NCBI GenBank assembly: GCA_022615465.1
Contig: JAKEGR010000317.1
Location: 1 to 10,197, forward strand
Reading direction: 5' to 3'
DNA length: 10,197 nt
Source: Planctomycetota bacterium
GTDB taxonomy: Bacteria > Planctomycetota > Planctomycetia > Pirellulales > Lacipirellulaceae
Below are positions 1 through 7,305 of the stretch, in pieces. The notes beneath the pieces were generated by a model. The model made no database searches. It was given only the letters and a program-made list of their open reading frames with translations, and was not told the origin of the DNA. Positions within the stretch are counted from its first letter, which is position 1. Each line of letters opens with the position of its first letter. A program made the position numbers and the translations under genes.

Positions 1-1769
1 AGCAGGTTTACCGCGAAGAACCGGCGCGGGCCAGGATTCCCGCTTCCAAGACCATAAACATGTTGTTTGGCCAGCGTGATCCGCTGCTCCTGCGTATCGA
101 TGTCTTGCACTCGAATCGTCTCACAGCTCCAGTCGAAACACCAGTAGCCTTGCAGCCATACGCCGGGCGCGCGCAGCCAGCGGGCAGGACGGCCGCCTTC
201 GTAGGCGAAGACGCCCAATTGATCCGACGCGTGATCGCGCCACGGCGCCGGACCGCTTTCAAGCACTTGAGTGAACTCGGCCCAGTCTTCGTTGGGCCAT
301 CGGGCGAGTGTCATCCGCTGGTCGTTGAAGAAAAGTTCCGGCATCGGCACGGCACCGCTGAATTGATCTGGAAACGCACCGTACTCCGTGATACCGAGGG
401 AAGGCAGCGATGCGCCTAGAACATTGTCCCGAGCCGCGGGGTCGAGCCGATCGAGCGTTTCGGCGTCCGTGACTTTCGCGAACGCCTCCGCTGGCAACGC
501 ACGGCCTCCAACGAGATGGACTCCGTCACGATCGATGCCGCGATAAACAATCGGCTGGTCGGCGGTCCCCGCGTCGGCTTCAGTCAATTCGAACGATTCG
601 GCAAGTGGATACTCGCCGGGATGCACCCAAATTGTCACGCAGCCCTGCGGCAGGCCTCGCTGCTGTTTCAATTCGCGGATGGCGTCGCGGGCGCGGGCTA
701 GCGAGGCGAAGGGGTGGGACTTCGTGCCGGCATCGACATCGTTGCCGGTGGCGGCGACATGAAACTCGGCACCGTCAATCGGTGTGGTCTGGCCGGCACC
801 CGCCACCGCACGCTCGACTCGCAGACTTACTTCGCGAAGTTTGATTGCCGCGCGGTTCAGCCCCGGCACCTCCCAGCCGATATTGATCGTCGTCAATCGG
901 TAATCGGCCAAATGATGCGAGTCTTGCAGGTAACCACGTCGCCATGCCTCTTCCAGGGCTTCGATGAACAGAGGACGCAAGTCGCGATCGACACGCACCC
1001 ACTGGCCGTCTCGCAGGCGATGCGACGTAAACGCCGCCGCGCCCGGATTGAAGATCAGCTTGCCCTGCGAGACGGCATAATCGCGGTTCACATAGCGAGG
1101 CGGTTCGTCGAAGCGGTCGTCGAACAACGGCACGGCGAACCAGAGGTAGTCGCCCTGCCCTGGCGAATCACGCCGGATATTCTGGATCGTCAGCACGACC
1201 TGAAACTGCGCGGCGTGGAGGTCTCGCGAGTATCCCTCTGGCTTGAACGTCTCGTTTTCCACGAGACGCGCCTCCAATTTCAACCGGAACGCAGCGACAT
1301 CCGTCAGTGGCGGGCAACCGGGTAGATTCTGTTGAACCAGCAAGTGCGTCCACGGCTCAGCAGGCGTCTTACGCGGTCGGCTGTCGTATTCCGGGCGCGA
1401 ATCCATGCCTAGTTCTAGGCATCCGGCGTTCGCGCCAGTTCCAACTCGCACCCACTTCGCCGCGTTCGAGACAGTAAGCCATGTCTCGACGTTGGTGAAA
1501 GCAGTCTCGGTCAACGGATGGCGGCTGTTCCACTGCGCGAGTTCCCAAATGGGTGTACCCGTGGCATTCGCCGGTTTGAGATCGCCTGTCGGCTCTCGCT
1601 TTCCGGGTTCCGGTGAAAGCAACCGAAATCCGTTGGCAAAGTTCGCATCGCGGATCAGTTCCAGGGATTCCGCCCGAGCCATGGCGGGAGCCAGAATCAC
1701 TGCCAGCAGGATCAATCGGCAATCGACTCGGAAAACGTAGTGCGGCCGGCTAGGAACATTGCAATGCAT
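1..1769 (-). CDS. Secreted right-handed parallel beta-helix protein (GH141-like), C-terminus cut by window edge
   Basis: I read 589 uninterrupted codons on the minus strand from an ATG at 1769 to the left edge; the stop lies outside. GGAGAG (plus-strand 1777-1782) sits 7 nt before the ATG and supports this start. Residues about 15-35 form a signal peptide (RLILLAVILAPAMARA). Residues about 36-330 form an N-terminal beta-rich, jelly-roll-like region, perhaps carbohydrate binding. Next comes EFHVAATGND (about 335-344) and PFASLARARDAIRELK (about 350-366), the usual opening of planctomycete right-handed beta-helix proteins. Further signatures are LDPAARDNVL, LFFNDQRMTLARWPNEDW (ending at residue 496) and YGLGSGNPGPRRFF near the cut edge. 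Proteins with this order are annotated as right-handed parallel beta-helix repeat proteins, some related to GH141 glycoside hydrolases. A role in degrading or binding extracellular polysaccharide is inferred. The catalytic helix lies mostly beyond the window, so enzyme activity cannot be judged. It is transcribed divergently from the YncE/phosphatase gene. Confidence 0.88.
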   Translation of the reverse strand, partial: MHCNVPSRPHYVFRVDCRLILLAVILAPAMARAESLELIRDANFANGFRLLSPEPGKREPTGDLKPANATGTPIWELAQWNSRHPLTETAFTNVETWLTVSNAAKWVRVGTGANAGCLELGMDSRPEYDSRPRKTPAEPWTHLLVQQNLPGCPPLTDVAAFRLKLEARLVENETFKPEGYSRDLHAAQFQVVLTIQNIRRDSPGQGDYLWFAVPLFDDRFDEPPRYVNRDYAVSQGKLIFNPGAAAFTSHRLRDGQWVRVDRDLRPLFIEALEEAWRRGYLQDSHHLADYRLTTINIGWEVPGLNRAAIKLREVSLRVERAVAGAGQTTPIDGAEFHVAATGNDVDAGTKSHPFASLARARDAIRELKQQRGLPQGCVTIWVHPGEYPLAESFELTEADAGTADQPIVYRGIDRDGVHLVGGRALPAEAFAKVTDAETLDRLDPAARDNVLGASLPSLGITEYGAFPDQFSGAVPMPELFFNDQRMTLARWPNEDWAEFTQVLESGPAPWRDHASDQLGVFAYEGGRPARWLRAPGVWLQGYWCFDWSCETIRVQDIDTQEQRITLAKQHVYGLGSGNPGPRRFFAVNL

Positions 1770-1882
1770 TCGAAATCTCTCCGTGTTGTCAGCGCAGATA
1801 TCGCTTTTGCGTGATGTCGTCGATCGACGGCTATGTCGGCCTGAAAAAAGCCTCGCAGCATCGCGATTATAGAACGGGATGA

Positions 1883-1912
1883 TTGGCGCCGCGACTCCTG
1901 CCGCGGTATTAT
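1883..1912 (+). promoter_or_regulatory. Candidate sigma70-like promoter for the YncE/phosphatase gene
   Basis: TTGGCG (1883-1888) and TATTAT (1907-1912) are separated by 18 nt and match the -35 and -10 consensus at 4/6 and 5/6 positions. Transcription would begin near 1919, giving a 5' leader of about 64 nt before the ATG at 1983. If correct, it excludes an upstream in-frame ATG at 1911. It is a pattern match only; planctomycete promoters are poorly defined. Confidence 0.33.
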
Positions 1913-1982
1913 GTCGTCGGCGAGTCGGCGCCGGCTGACTGTGTTACTTCACTTCACGATTCTCTCGCGGAGGCAACCAGCG

Positions 1983-4469
1983 ATGAAACCCATCCTGGCA
2001 ACGGTTGTTGGCGTTTTTCTTTCCGTCGTGGGGATCTCTCAGGCTGCGGTCGAACCGGCCGCCGCTGAGCGCAGCGACAGTTCGCCTGCCGCGCGCGTTC
2101 TGCCTGGACTGCGCCCGGAAGGCAATATCCTGCTGCCCACGCAATGGTCGCTCCGGCCGACTGGCGAACAACTCGAGGTTGGAGATTTCCCCGTCCACAT
2201 CGCCTTGCATCCGAGCGGCCGCTGGGCCGCGGTGCTGTGTGCCGGTTATGGCGATCACGAAGTGGTCATCGTGGATCTTCAAGAACGGCGCAAGGTGTCG
2301 CGTGTCATCGTGCCTCAAGCGTTTTACGGAGTGGCATACGACCAGGCGGGCGAGCACCTTTACGCCAGCGGTGGTGAGACCGAAGTCGTTCACGGCTGGA
2401 GTTTTGCAGATGGCTCGCTGAGTGAGTACAAGAAGCTGGTCGTGGGGCCTGTCGACGAAGCCCGGATTCCCGCTGGGCTTGCCTTGAGCGATGACGGGAA
2501 GACGTTGTTCGTGGCTTGTTGCTGGGGCGACTCGCTGAGTGTATTGCTCACGGATGGATCTGGTCCGGCAAAGCACATTGCGTTGGGGGAACGCAGCTAC
2601 CCGTATGCCGTCATCCTCGCACCAGGCGGCAAGACGGCGTATGTCAGCCTGTGGGCGCAATCGGCTGTCGCGGAAGTGGATCTCGCGACGGGGACTACAA
2701 TCCGCAAGTTGGCGACGGACAGCCATCCCACCGAGATGCTCTTCTCGCCCGACGGGAAGTTGCTCTATGTGGCCTGTGCCAACTCAAACATGGTAACTGT
2801 CGTTGATCTCCAGTCGGGTGAGCAAGTGGAAGCCATCTCCAGCGCTCTGTACCCCAACTCGCCTAATGGCAGCACTCCGAACAGCATCAGTCTTTCCCGT
2901 GATGGGAAAACGCTTCTGGTTGCCAACGCGGACAACAACAATGTGGCCGTCATCGATGTCTCGGAACGGGGCCGTAGTCGCTCGCTAGGCTTGATACCGG
3001 TCGGATGGTATCCCACCTCGGTTCGTTTTGCTGGAGACGACAAAATCATTCTGGTAGCCAACGGCAAGGGACTGTGGCCAAAGCCGAACCGCCATGGGCC
3101 CAAGCCCACGCAGAGCAATGTTCCGGCGCTCAAGGAATACATTGGGGGATTGTTTGAAGGGACCGTTGGGTTTGTCCAAAAACCCAATCCGCAAGAGATG
3201 GCCGCGCTCACGCGCCGAGCATTTTCGTGCAGCCCGCTGCGCCGCGATGCGCAAGCGCGCAGCGAGCAACGCAGCGATAATCATCCTATTCCCGGCAAGG
3301 TGGGATCTCCAAGCCCCATCAAGCACTGCATCTACATCATTAAGGAAAATCGCACTTACGATCAGGTGCTTGGAGACATCCAGGAAGGCAACGGTGACGC
3401 TTCGCTGTGCCTGTTCCCGGAGGCCGTCACCCCCAATCATCACGCCCTCGTGCGCCAATTCGTCCTCCTCGACAACTTTTATGTGGAAGGCGAAGTGAGT
3501 GCCGACGGCCACGAATGGAGCATGGCTGCTTACGCCACCGACTTCGTCGAGAAGCTCTGGCCGCTCGATTACCGGACAGAGAGCTTCGGGAAGATCGGTT
3601 ATGTGTCGGAAGGCGTCTACCCGATCGCAACTCCCCAAGGCGGATACTTGTGGGACCGCGCCCGCGAAGCTGACGTGTCTTACTATAGCTTCGGGGAGTT
3701 CATCAAGAACGCCGGCCGCGCGGGCGAGCCAAGCACGGCAGCGGTAGCGGCTCTCGAAGGTCACTTCGATCCCCTGTTCCGCGGTTTTGATCTCAACTAC
3801 ACGGATGCCGACCGAGCAACGCGGTTCATCGAAAAGCTCAAAGAATTCGAGACGAAGGGGGAGATGCCTCGGCTCATCATCATGAGGCTGCCGAACGATC
3901 ATACGTCCGGCACATCGCCGGGAAAGCCGACGCCGACGGCGATGGTGGCCGACAACGACCTGGCGTTGGGGCGGGTCGTGGAAGCGATCAGCCACAGCAA
4001 GTTCTGGCCCGAGACGGCTGTCTTCGTGGTGGAGGACGACGCTCAAAACGGTTCAGATCACGTGGACGCGCATCGCACGGTGGCGATGGTCATCAGCCCA
4101 TACACGAAACGAGGAGTGGTCGACTCGAGTTTCTACTCGACCTCCAGCATGCTTCGAACCATGGAATTGATTTTGGGGCTTGAGCCGATGAGCCAGTTCG
4201 ATGCGGCAGCCTTGCCGATGTACGCCTCGTTTCAGGAGAAGGCAGATCTCACTCCCACCACGCATCGGCCGGTTTCCGTCGATCTGAATGCCAAGAACCC
4301 GGCCGAGGCGTGGGGGGCATCGCTGAGCGAACAGATGGACCTGACCCAGGAAGATCGCGCCGACGATCTGCTGCTCAATGAAGTGGTCTGGCGAAGCGTT
4401 CGAGGGGCTGATTCGCCGATGCCGCCACCTGTCCGAGCGGCGTTCTTTTTGGCTGAAGAAGAGGAATAG
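1983..4469 (+). CDS. Secreted bifunctional YncE-type beta-propeller / alkaline phosphatase superfamily phosphoesterase
   Basis: The protein has 828 residues. I chose the ATG at 1983 because GGAGG (1969-1973) precedes it by 9 nt and it opens a clean signal peptide (MKPILATVVGVFLSVVGISQ, cleavage around residue 21); an in-frame ATG at 1911 has neither. Residues about 60-360 hold YVTN/NHL-like blades, for example ALSDDGKTLFVA, LFSPDGKLLYVACANSNMV and SLSRDGKTLLVANADNNNV. Residues about 445-760 match the phosphoesterase branch of the alkaline phosphatase superfamily: IIKENRTYDQVLGD with E455 and N456, S506 in EVSADGHEW, DHTSG from D639, and EDDAQNGSDHVDAHR from E684. In related acid phosphatases and phospholipases C the EN pair and the later acidic pair bind metal; S506 or T458 could be the nucleophile, which I cannot settle. 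This fused architecture is known in Planctomycetes and related bacteria. The substrate is unknown; action outside the cytoplasm is inferred from the signal peptide. It appears to be transcribed alone. Confidence 0.9.
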   Translation: MKPILATVVGVFLSVVGISQAAVEPAAAERSDSSPAARVLPGLRPEGNILLPTQWSLRPTGEQLEVGDFPVHIALHPSGRWAAVLCAGYGDHEVVIVDLQERRKVSRVIVPQAFYGVAYDQAGEHLYASGGETEVVHGWSFADGSLSEYKKLVVGPVDEARIPAGLALSDDGKTLFVACCWGDSLSVLLTDGSGPAKHIALGERSYPYAVILAPGGKTAYVSLWAQSAVAEVDLATGTTIRKLATDSHPTEMLFSPDGKLLYVACANSNMVTVVDLQSGEQVEAISSALYPNSPNGSTPNSISLSRDGKTLLVANADNNNVAVIDVSERGRSRSLGLIPVGWYPTSVRFAGDDKIILVANGKGLWPKPNRHGPKPTQSNVPALKEYIGGLFEGTVGFVQKPNPQEMAALTRRAFSCSPLRRDAQARSEQRSDNHPIPGKVGSPSPIKHCIYIIKENRTYDQVLGDIQEGNGDASLCLFPEAVTPNHHALVRQFVLLDNFYVEGEVSADGHEWSMAAYATDFVEKLWPLDYRTESFGKIGYVSEGVYPIATPQGGYLWDRAREADVSYYSFGEFIKNAGRAGEPSTAAVAALEGHFDPLFRGFDLNYTDADRATRFIEKLKEFETKGEMPRLIIMRLPNDHTSGTSPGKPTPTAMVADNDLALGRVVEAISHSKFWPETAVFVVEDDAQNGSDHVDAHRTVAMVISPYTKRGVVDSSFYSTSSMLRTMELILGLEPMSQFDAAALPMYASFQEKADLTPTTHRPVSVDLNAKNPAEAWGASLSEQMDLTQEDRADDLLLNEVVWRSVRGADSPMPPPVRAAFFLAEEEE

Positions 4470-4814
4470 AGCTGCGTCAATTTCGGTGGAGCGGTCTGTC
4501 GTCGATATTTCACGCGGTAGCCGATAAAACCCGGCTGGCAGCCGCAATGGGGATGGGCGATTGGCACGCGCGGGAGATGACTGCACCGAACCGCAGGCTG
4601 GTGGGTTGCGTATGTCTTCTCAGCCGTGCGAGGGCAAGTATGCGCGTTGCCGGAGGATTCTCGTTCTCAGCTTGACGATTGCCCGGGATGCCACCATCGT
4701 GAATCGTGCTTGGGCCTCGGTGCCGTAGTGGATATACTCGGTCGGCACTTCCTGTTAGTTCAAAGAACCTTGTTCACGAAGACTTACTCGTAATCTCTCC
4801 CTGGAGTTCTCGCT
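4470..4814. other. Intergenic region between the phosphoesterase and S9 peptidase genes
   Basis: No credible gene was found in these 345 bases on either strand. An AGCCG/CGGCT inverted repeat around 4518-4536 is too short and lacks a T-run, so I do not call a terminator. The downstream half contains a promoter-like pair, described separately, and the ribosome binding site of the peptidase gene. The size of the gap suggests that the peptidase gene is transcribed independently. Confidence 0.5.
4710..4738 (+). promoter_or_regulatory. Candidate sigma70-like promoter for the S9 peptidase gene
   Basis: TTGGGC (4710-4715) and TATACT (4733-4738) are spaced by exactly 17 nt. The -10 matches consensus at 5/6 positions and the -35 at 3/6. 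Transcription would start near 4745, leaving about 70 nt of leader before the ATG at 4815. Pattern match only. Confidence 0.4.
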
Positions 4815-6986
4815 ATGTTCATGCCCGCCGTGCCGATGTTTTCAAGACTTGCGTTGTGGTTGGTGGTTTTCGAGGTGCTGCCTGGCGGCTACGTTAAGGC
4901 GACAGATGGCGGTGGCGCGTCGACCGTAAACGCGGCTGCCAGCACGAAAACGGACGTGGACTCCAAGTCGAAAGAAACTGATTTGAACCAATTCCCGTTG
5001 ATTCCCCGCGAGGTGTTGTTCGGAAATCCCGAGCGCGCGCAGGCGCGGCTTAGCCCCGACGGCAAGTGGCTGAGTTTCATGGCGCCGGTCGATGGCGTAC
5101 TGAACGTGTGGGTCGCCCCCGTGGATGATTTGTCCAAGGCCGAACCGATAACGAAAGAAACGTCGCGGCCGGTGCCCAGCCACAGTTGGGCTTACGACAA
5201 CGAGCACATCCTCTACATCCAAGACAAGAACGGGAACGAGAACTTCCACCTTTACGCGACGAACGTCAAGACGCGCGAAACGCGCGATCTGACGCCGATC
5301 GAAGGGGTGCGCGCCGAGATTCAAGAGATCAGCCACAAATCTCCCGGGGAGATTCTAGTCGGACTGAACGATCGAGACCCCACGCTGCACGACATCTGGC
5401 GAATCAACATCAAAACCGGCGAGAAGCAACTGATCGAGCAGAATGAAGGCGTGGCCGGGTATCTGACCGACGACGATTACCGTGTCCGCATGGCATTCAA
5501 TTACACCCCGCAAGGTGGGCAGGTGTGGCAGTTGCCCGAGGGAGAAGGTGCTGCTCGGACTTGGAAGAATTTCATGGAATTTGGTCCGGAAGACGCGATG
5601 ACGAGCGGGCCGGCCGGATTCGATAAGACCGGCCAAACGCTTTATTTTGAAGACAGCCGCAATCGCAACACGGCCGGCTTGTTCGCCATGAATCTCAAAA
5701 CTTCAGAGACGAAGCTGCTGGCCGATGATTCGCGGTGCGACGTCGGCGGCGTGCTCGCCCATCCGACCGAAAAAAACATTGAGGCCGTGTCGTTCACCTA
5801 CGACCGCACGGAATGGAAAATTCTTGACGATGCGGTTGCCAAAGACTTCGAGTTTCTCAAGAAGCTCGAAGAGGGCGAAATTCTCATCACCAGCCGCACG
5901 CTTGACGACACGCTGTGGACCGTGGCCTATCTCCTCGATGACGGCCCGGTGAAATTCTACCGCTATGTGCGTTCGCCGGAGCGGAAGGCCCACTTCTTGT
6001 TCAACAATCGCGATGACCTCGATGATTATCCGCTCGTCAAGATGCATGCGCCGGTCGTGAAGAGTCGAGATGGGCTGAATCTGGTGTGCTATCTGTCGTT
6101 GCCGCCAGGGACCGATCCGGATGGCGACGGCCGGCCGGAGAAGCCGATGCCGATGGTGCTCGACGTACACGGCGGACCGTGGGCGCGCGACAGTTGGGGT
6201 TTGAACTCATCTCACCAGTGGCTCGCGAATCGCGGCTACGCGGTGCTCAGCGTCAATTACCGCGGCTCGACCGGCTTTGGCAAGGATTTCATCAACGCGG
6301 CCAACGGCGAGTGGTCTGGCAAGATGCACGATGATCTGCTCGACGCCGTGAAATGGGCCATCGCCGAAAAGGTTGCCATCCAAGACAAGGTTGCCATCAT
6401 GGGGGGCAGCTATGGCGGCTATGCCACGCTGGTGGGCCTGACCTTCACACCAGACGTCTTTGCATGTGGCGTGGATATTGTTGGTCCGTCGAGCCTCGTG
6501 ACGCTGCTCCAAAACGTGCCGCCGTATTGGATGCCATTCATGCCGGTGATGAAGGTGCGCGTCGGCGACGTTGATACCGAAGAGGGCCGGGCGGAGCTGC
6601 TCGATCGATCACCGCTGACGCTGGTCGATCGGATCAAACGCCCGCTCTTGATTGCCCAGGGCGCGAACGATCCGCGCGTGACGCAGCTCGAGGCGGATCA
6701 GATCGTCGAAGCCATGGAAGAGAAGTCAATTCCGGTCACCTATCTGCTGTATCCAGACGAGGGGCACGGCTTTCGTCGGCCCGAGAACAGCAAGTCGTGC
6801 AACGCCGTGACCGAGGCGTTCCTGGCGGAACAACTTGGCGGGCGGTTTGAACCGGTCGGCAAGGATTTCGAGGGAACAACGATCACCGTGCCGGCCGGGG
6901 CCGATCAGGTGCCCGGCCTGAAAGAGGCGATGGAAGAGGCGGAGGCAGACCAGAAAATGGAGCAGCCACCGAAAACGAACGGTTGA
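4815..6986 (+). CDS. Secreted S9 family serine peptidase (prolyl oligopeptidase / acylaminoacyl-peptidase type)
   Basis: The protein has 723 residues. The ATG at 4815 is favoured by GGAG at 4803-4806, 8 nt upstream. A hydrophobic N-terminus (SRLALWLVVFEVLPGG) looks like a signal peptide, so the enzyme probably works outside the cytoplasm. Residues about 50-400 form a beta-propeller, with repeats such as ARLSPDGKWLSFM and ILYIQDKNGNENFHLY. The alpha/beta-hydrolase domain starts around residue 412 (VKSRDGLNLVCYLSLPPG). It contains HGGPW (452-456) near the oxyanion hole, NYRGSTGFG, the nucleophile elbow GGSYGGY with Ser532, Asp619 in QGANDPRV, and His651 in DEGHGF; the catalytic triad is intact. 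Family members cleave short peptides, with the propeller restricting access, often after proline or from acylated or free N-termini; specificity cannot be read here. The last 30 or so residues form an unusual Glu/Lys-rich tail beyond the hydrolase fold. Likely monocistronic. Confidence 0.93.
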   Translation: MFMPAVPMFSRLALWLVVFEVLPGGYVKATDGGGASTVNAAASTKTDVDSKSKETDLNQFPLIPREVLFGNPERAQARLSPDGKWLSFMAPVDGVLNVWVAPVDDLSKAEPITKETSRPVPSHSWAYDNEHILYIQDKNGNENFHLYATNVKTRETRDLTPIEGVRAEIQEISHKSPGEILVGLNDRDPTLHDIWRINIKTGEKQLIEQNEGVAGYLTDDDYRVRMAFNYTPQGGQVWQLPEGEGAARTWKNFMEFGPEDAMTSGPAGFDKTGQTLYFEDSRNRNTAGLFAMNLKTSETKLLADDSRCDVGGVLAHPTEKNIEAVSFTYDRTEWKILDDAVAKDFEFLKKLEEGEILITSRTLDDTLWTVAYLLDDGPVKFYRYVRSPERKAHFLFNNRDDLDDYPLVKMHAPVVKSRDGLNLVCYLSLPPGTDPDGDGRPEKPMPMVLDVHGGPWARDSWGLNSSHQWLANRGYAVLSVNYRGSTGFGKDFINAANGEWSGKMHDDLLDAVKWAIAEKVAIQDKVAIMGGSYGGYATLVGLTFTPDVFACGVDIVGPSSLVTLLQNVPPYWMPFMPVMKVRVGDVDTEEGRAELLDRSPLTLVDRIKRPLLIAQGANDPRVTQLEADQIVEAMEEKSIPVTYLLYPDEGHGFRRPENSKSCNAVTEAFLAEQLGGRFEPVGKDFEGTTITVPAGADQVPGLKEAMEEAEADQKMEQPPKTNG

Positions 6987-7047
6987 ACTGCACTTTCCTG
7001 CTGCTCTTTTCCCGCGGCAAGTGCTCGGATAAGGCTGCTTCATGCCC

Positions 7048-7076
7048 TTGCGTTCTTTGCACGGGCCGATCAGAAT
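7048..7076 (+). promoter_or_regulatory. Possible promoter for the aroF leader transcript
   Basis: TTGCGT (7048-7053) and CAGAAT (7071-7076) are separated by 17 nt; the matches to consensus are only 3/6 and 4/6. Initiation at the usual distance would fall at about 7083, the A of the leader-peptide ATG, and would make the leader frame leaderless. The match is weak and other promoters further upstream in 6987-7047 are possible. Confidence 0.22.
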
Positions 7077-7082
7077 ACAGGC

Positions 7083-7157
7083 ATGGGTCTCGCGTTGGGG
7101 TACTACTTCTGGTTTACCTTTACCCGCCTGGGTAGCGGGGCCGGAGGGAGTATCTAA
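7083..7157 (+). CDS. aroF leader peptide rich in Tyr, Phe and Trp
   Basis: This 24-codon frame runs from ATG 7083 to TAA 7155-7157 and begins [16 protein letters not shown]. Codons 7-13 are TAC TAC TTC TGG TTT ACC TTT: two Tyr, three Phe and one Trp in seven positions. Such clustering of the end-product amino acids, just before a hairpin set and a terminator and upstream of the pathway's first enzyme, is the hallmark of an attenuator leader peptide such as TrpL or PheL. The product itself is expected to have no function; its translation is the sensor. No good Shine-Dalgarno precedes the ATG (the nearest AGG ends 2 nt before it), so initiation may be weak, leaderless or SD-independent. The frame is different from that of aroF and ends well before it. 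Confidence 0.82.
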   Translation: MGLALGYYFWFTFTRLGSGAGGSI

Positions 7158-7223
7158 ACTCAGACACATCCCACAAGCAGACGGCACCCCGATACCCAGG
7201 CGACTGGCTCTCGGGGTTTTTTT
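7121..7223 (+). promoter_or_regulatory. Ribosome-mediated transcription attenuator of aroF (aromatic amino acid sensing)
   Basis: Mutually exclusive pairings are visible. Segment 1:2: TACCC (7121-7125) can pair with GGGTA (7130-7134), or CCCGC (7123-7127) with GCGGG (7135-7139). Segment 2:3: CGCCTGGGTA (7125-7134) is exactly complementary over 10 bp to TACCCAGGCG (7193-7202), the antiterminator. Segment 3:4: the intrinsic terminator at 7187-7223. A ribosome paused on the aromatic codons at 7101-7121 would mask segment 1 and leave segment 2 to pair with 3, so transcription enters aroF. With charged Tyr, Phe and Trp tRNAs the ribosome moves on to the stop, 1:2 can form, and the terminator folds. 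This follows the E. coli trp/phe model. The mechanism is inferred; the base pairing is seen directly. The stop codon lies downstream of segment 2, unlike in trpL, so termination may depend on 1:2 formation rather than on masking of segment 2. Confidence 0.82.
7187..7223 (+). terminator. Intrinsic terminator in the aroF leader
   Basis: CCCCGA (7187-7192) pairs with TCGGGG (7211-7216). Above a 3x3 internal loop an inner stem CCAG (7196-7199) pairs with CTGG (7204-7207), closed by a GCGA tetraloop of the GNRA class. Seven T residues (7217-7223) follow directly. ACGGCA (7181-7186) and TGCCGT (7226-7231) could extend the helix around the U-run. It lies 82 nt before the aroF start, so it must be conditional for the gene to be expressed. 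Confidence 0.85.
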
Positions 7224-7305
7224 GTTGCCGTCAAGTGGACACGGAATTGACCGATACCACGAGCGAAACAAGTACAACCAACCCAACATTTTAGGAGCTA
7301 GAACA

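Noticed and set aside
714..1325. Open frame of 203 codons on the plus strand
   Set aside because: It is antisense to the beta-helix gene, whose minus-strand frame reads through continuously with recognisable motifs.
1911..1982. Upstream ATG at 1911 as the start of the YncE/phosphatase gene
   Set aside because: It adds 24 residues before a clean signal peptide and lacks a ribosome binding site, whereas ATG 1983 has GGAGG at good spacing.
2985..4046. Open frame of 353 codons on the minus strand
   Set aside because: It lies opposite the phosphoesterase gene, is rich in Arg and His with no recognisable domain, and is a typical high-GC shadow.
4515..4540. Terminator after the phosphoesterase gene
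   Set aside because: The stem is only about 5 bp with an 8-nt loop and there is no T-run.
7083..7231. T-box riboswitch or other ligand-binding riboswitch upstream of aroF
   Set aside because: I see no T-box core sequence or specifier-loop layout, and the leader frame with aromatic codons explains the terminator and antiterminator better.
7042..7305. N-terminal extension of aroF to an in-frame ATG at 7042
   Set aside because: It would translate through the terminator and antiterminator. The known family length is met from ATG 7306, which has AGGAG 8 nt upstream, and the extension shows no family features.
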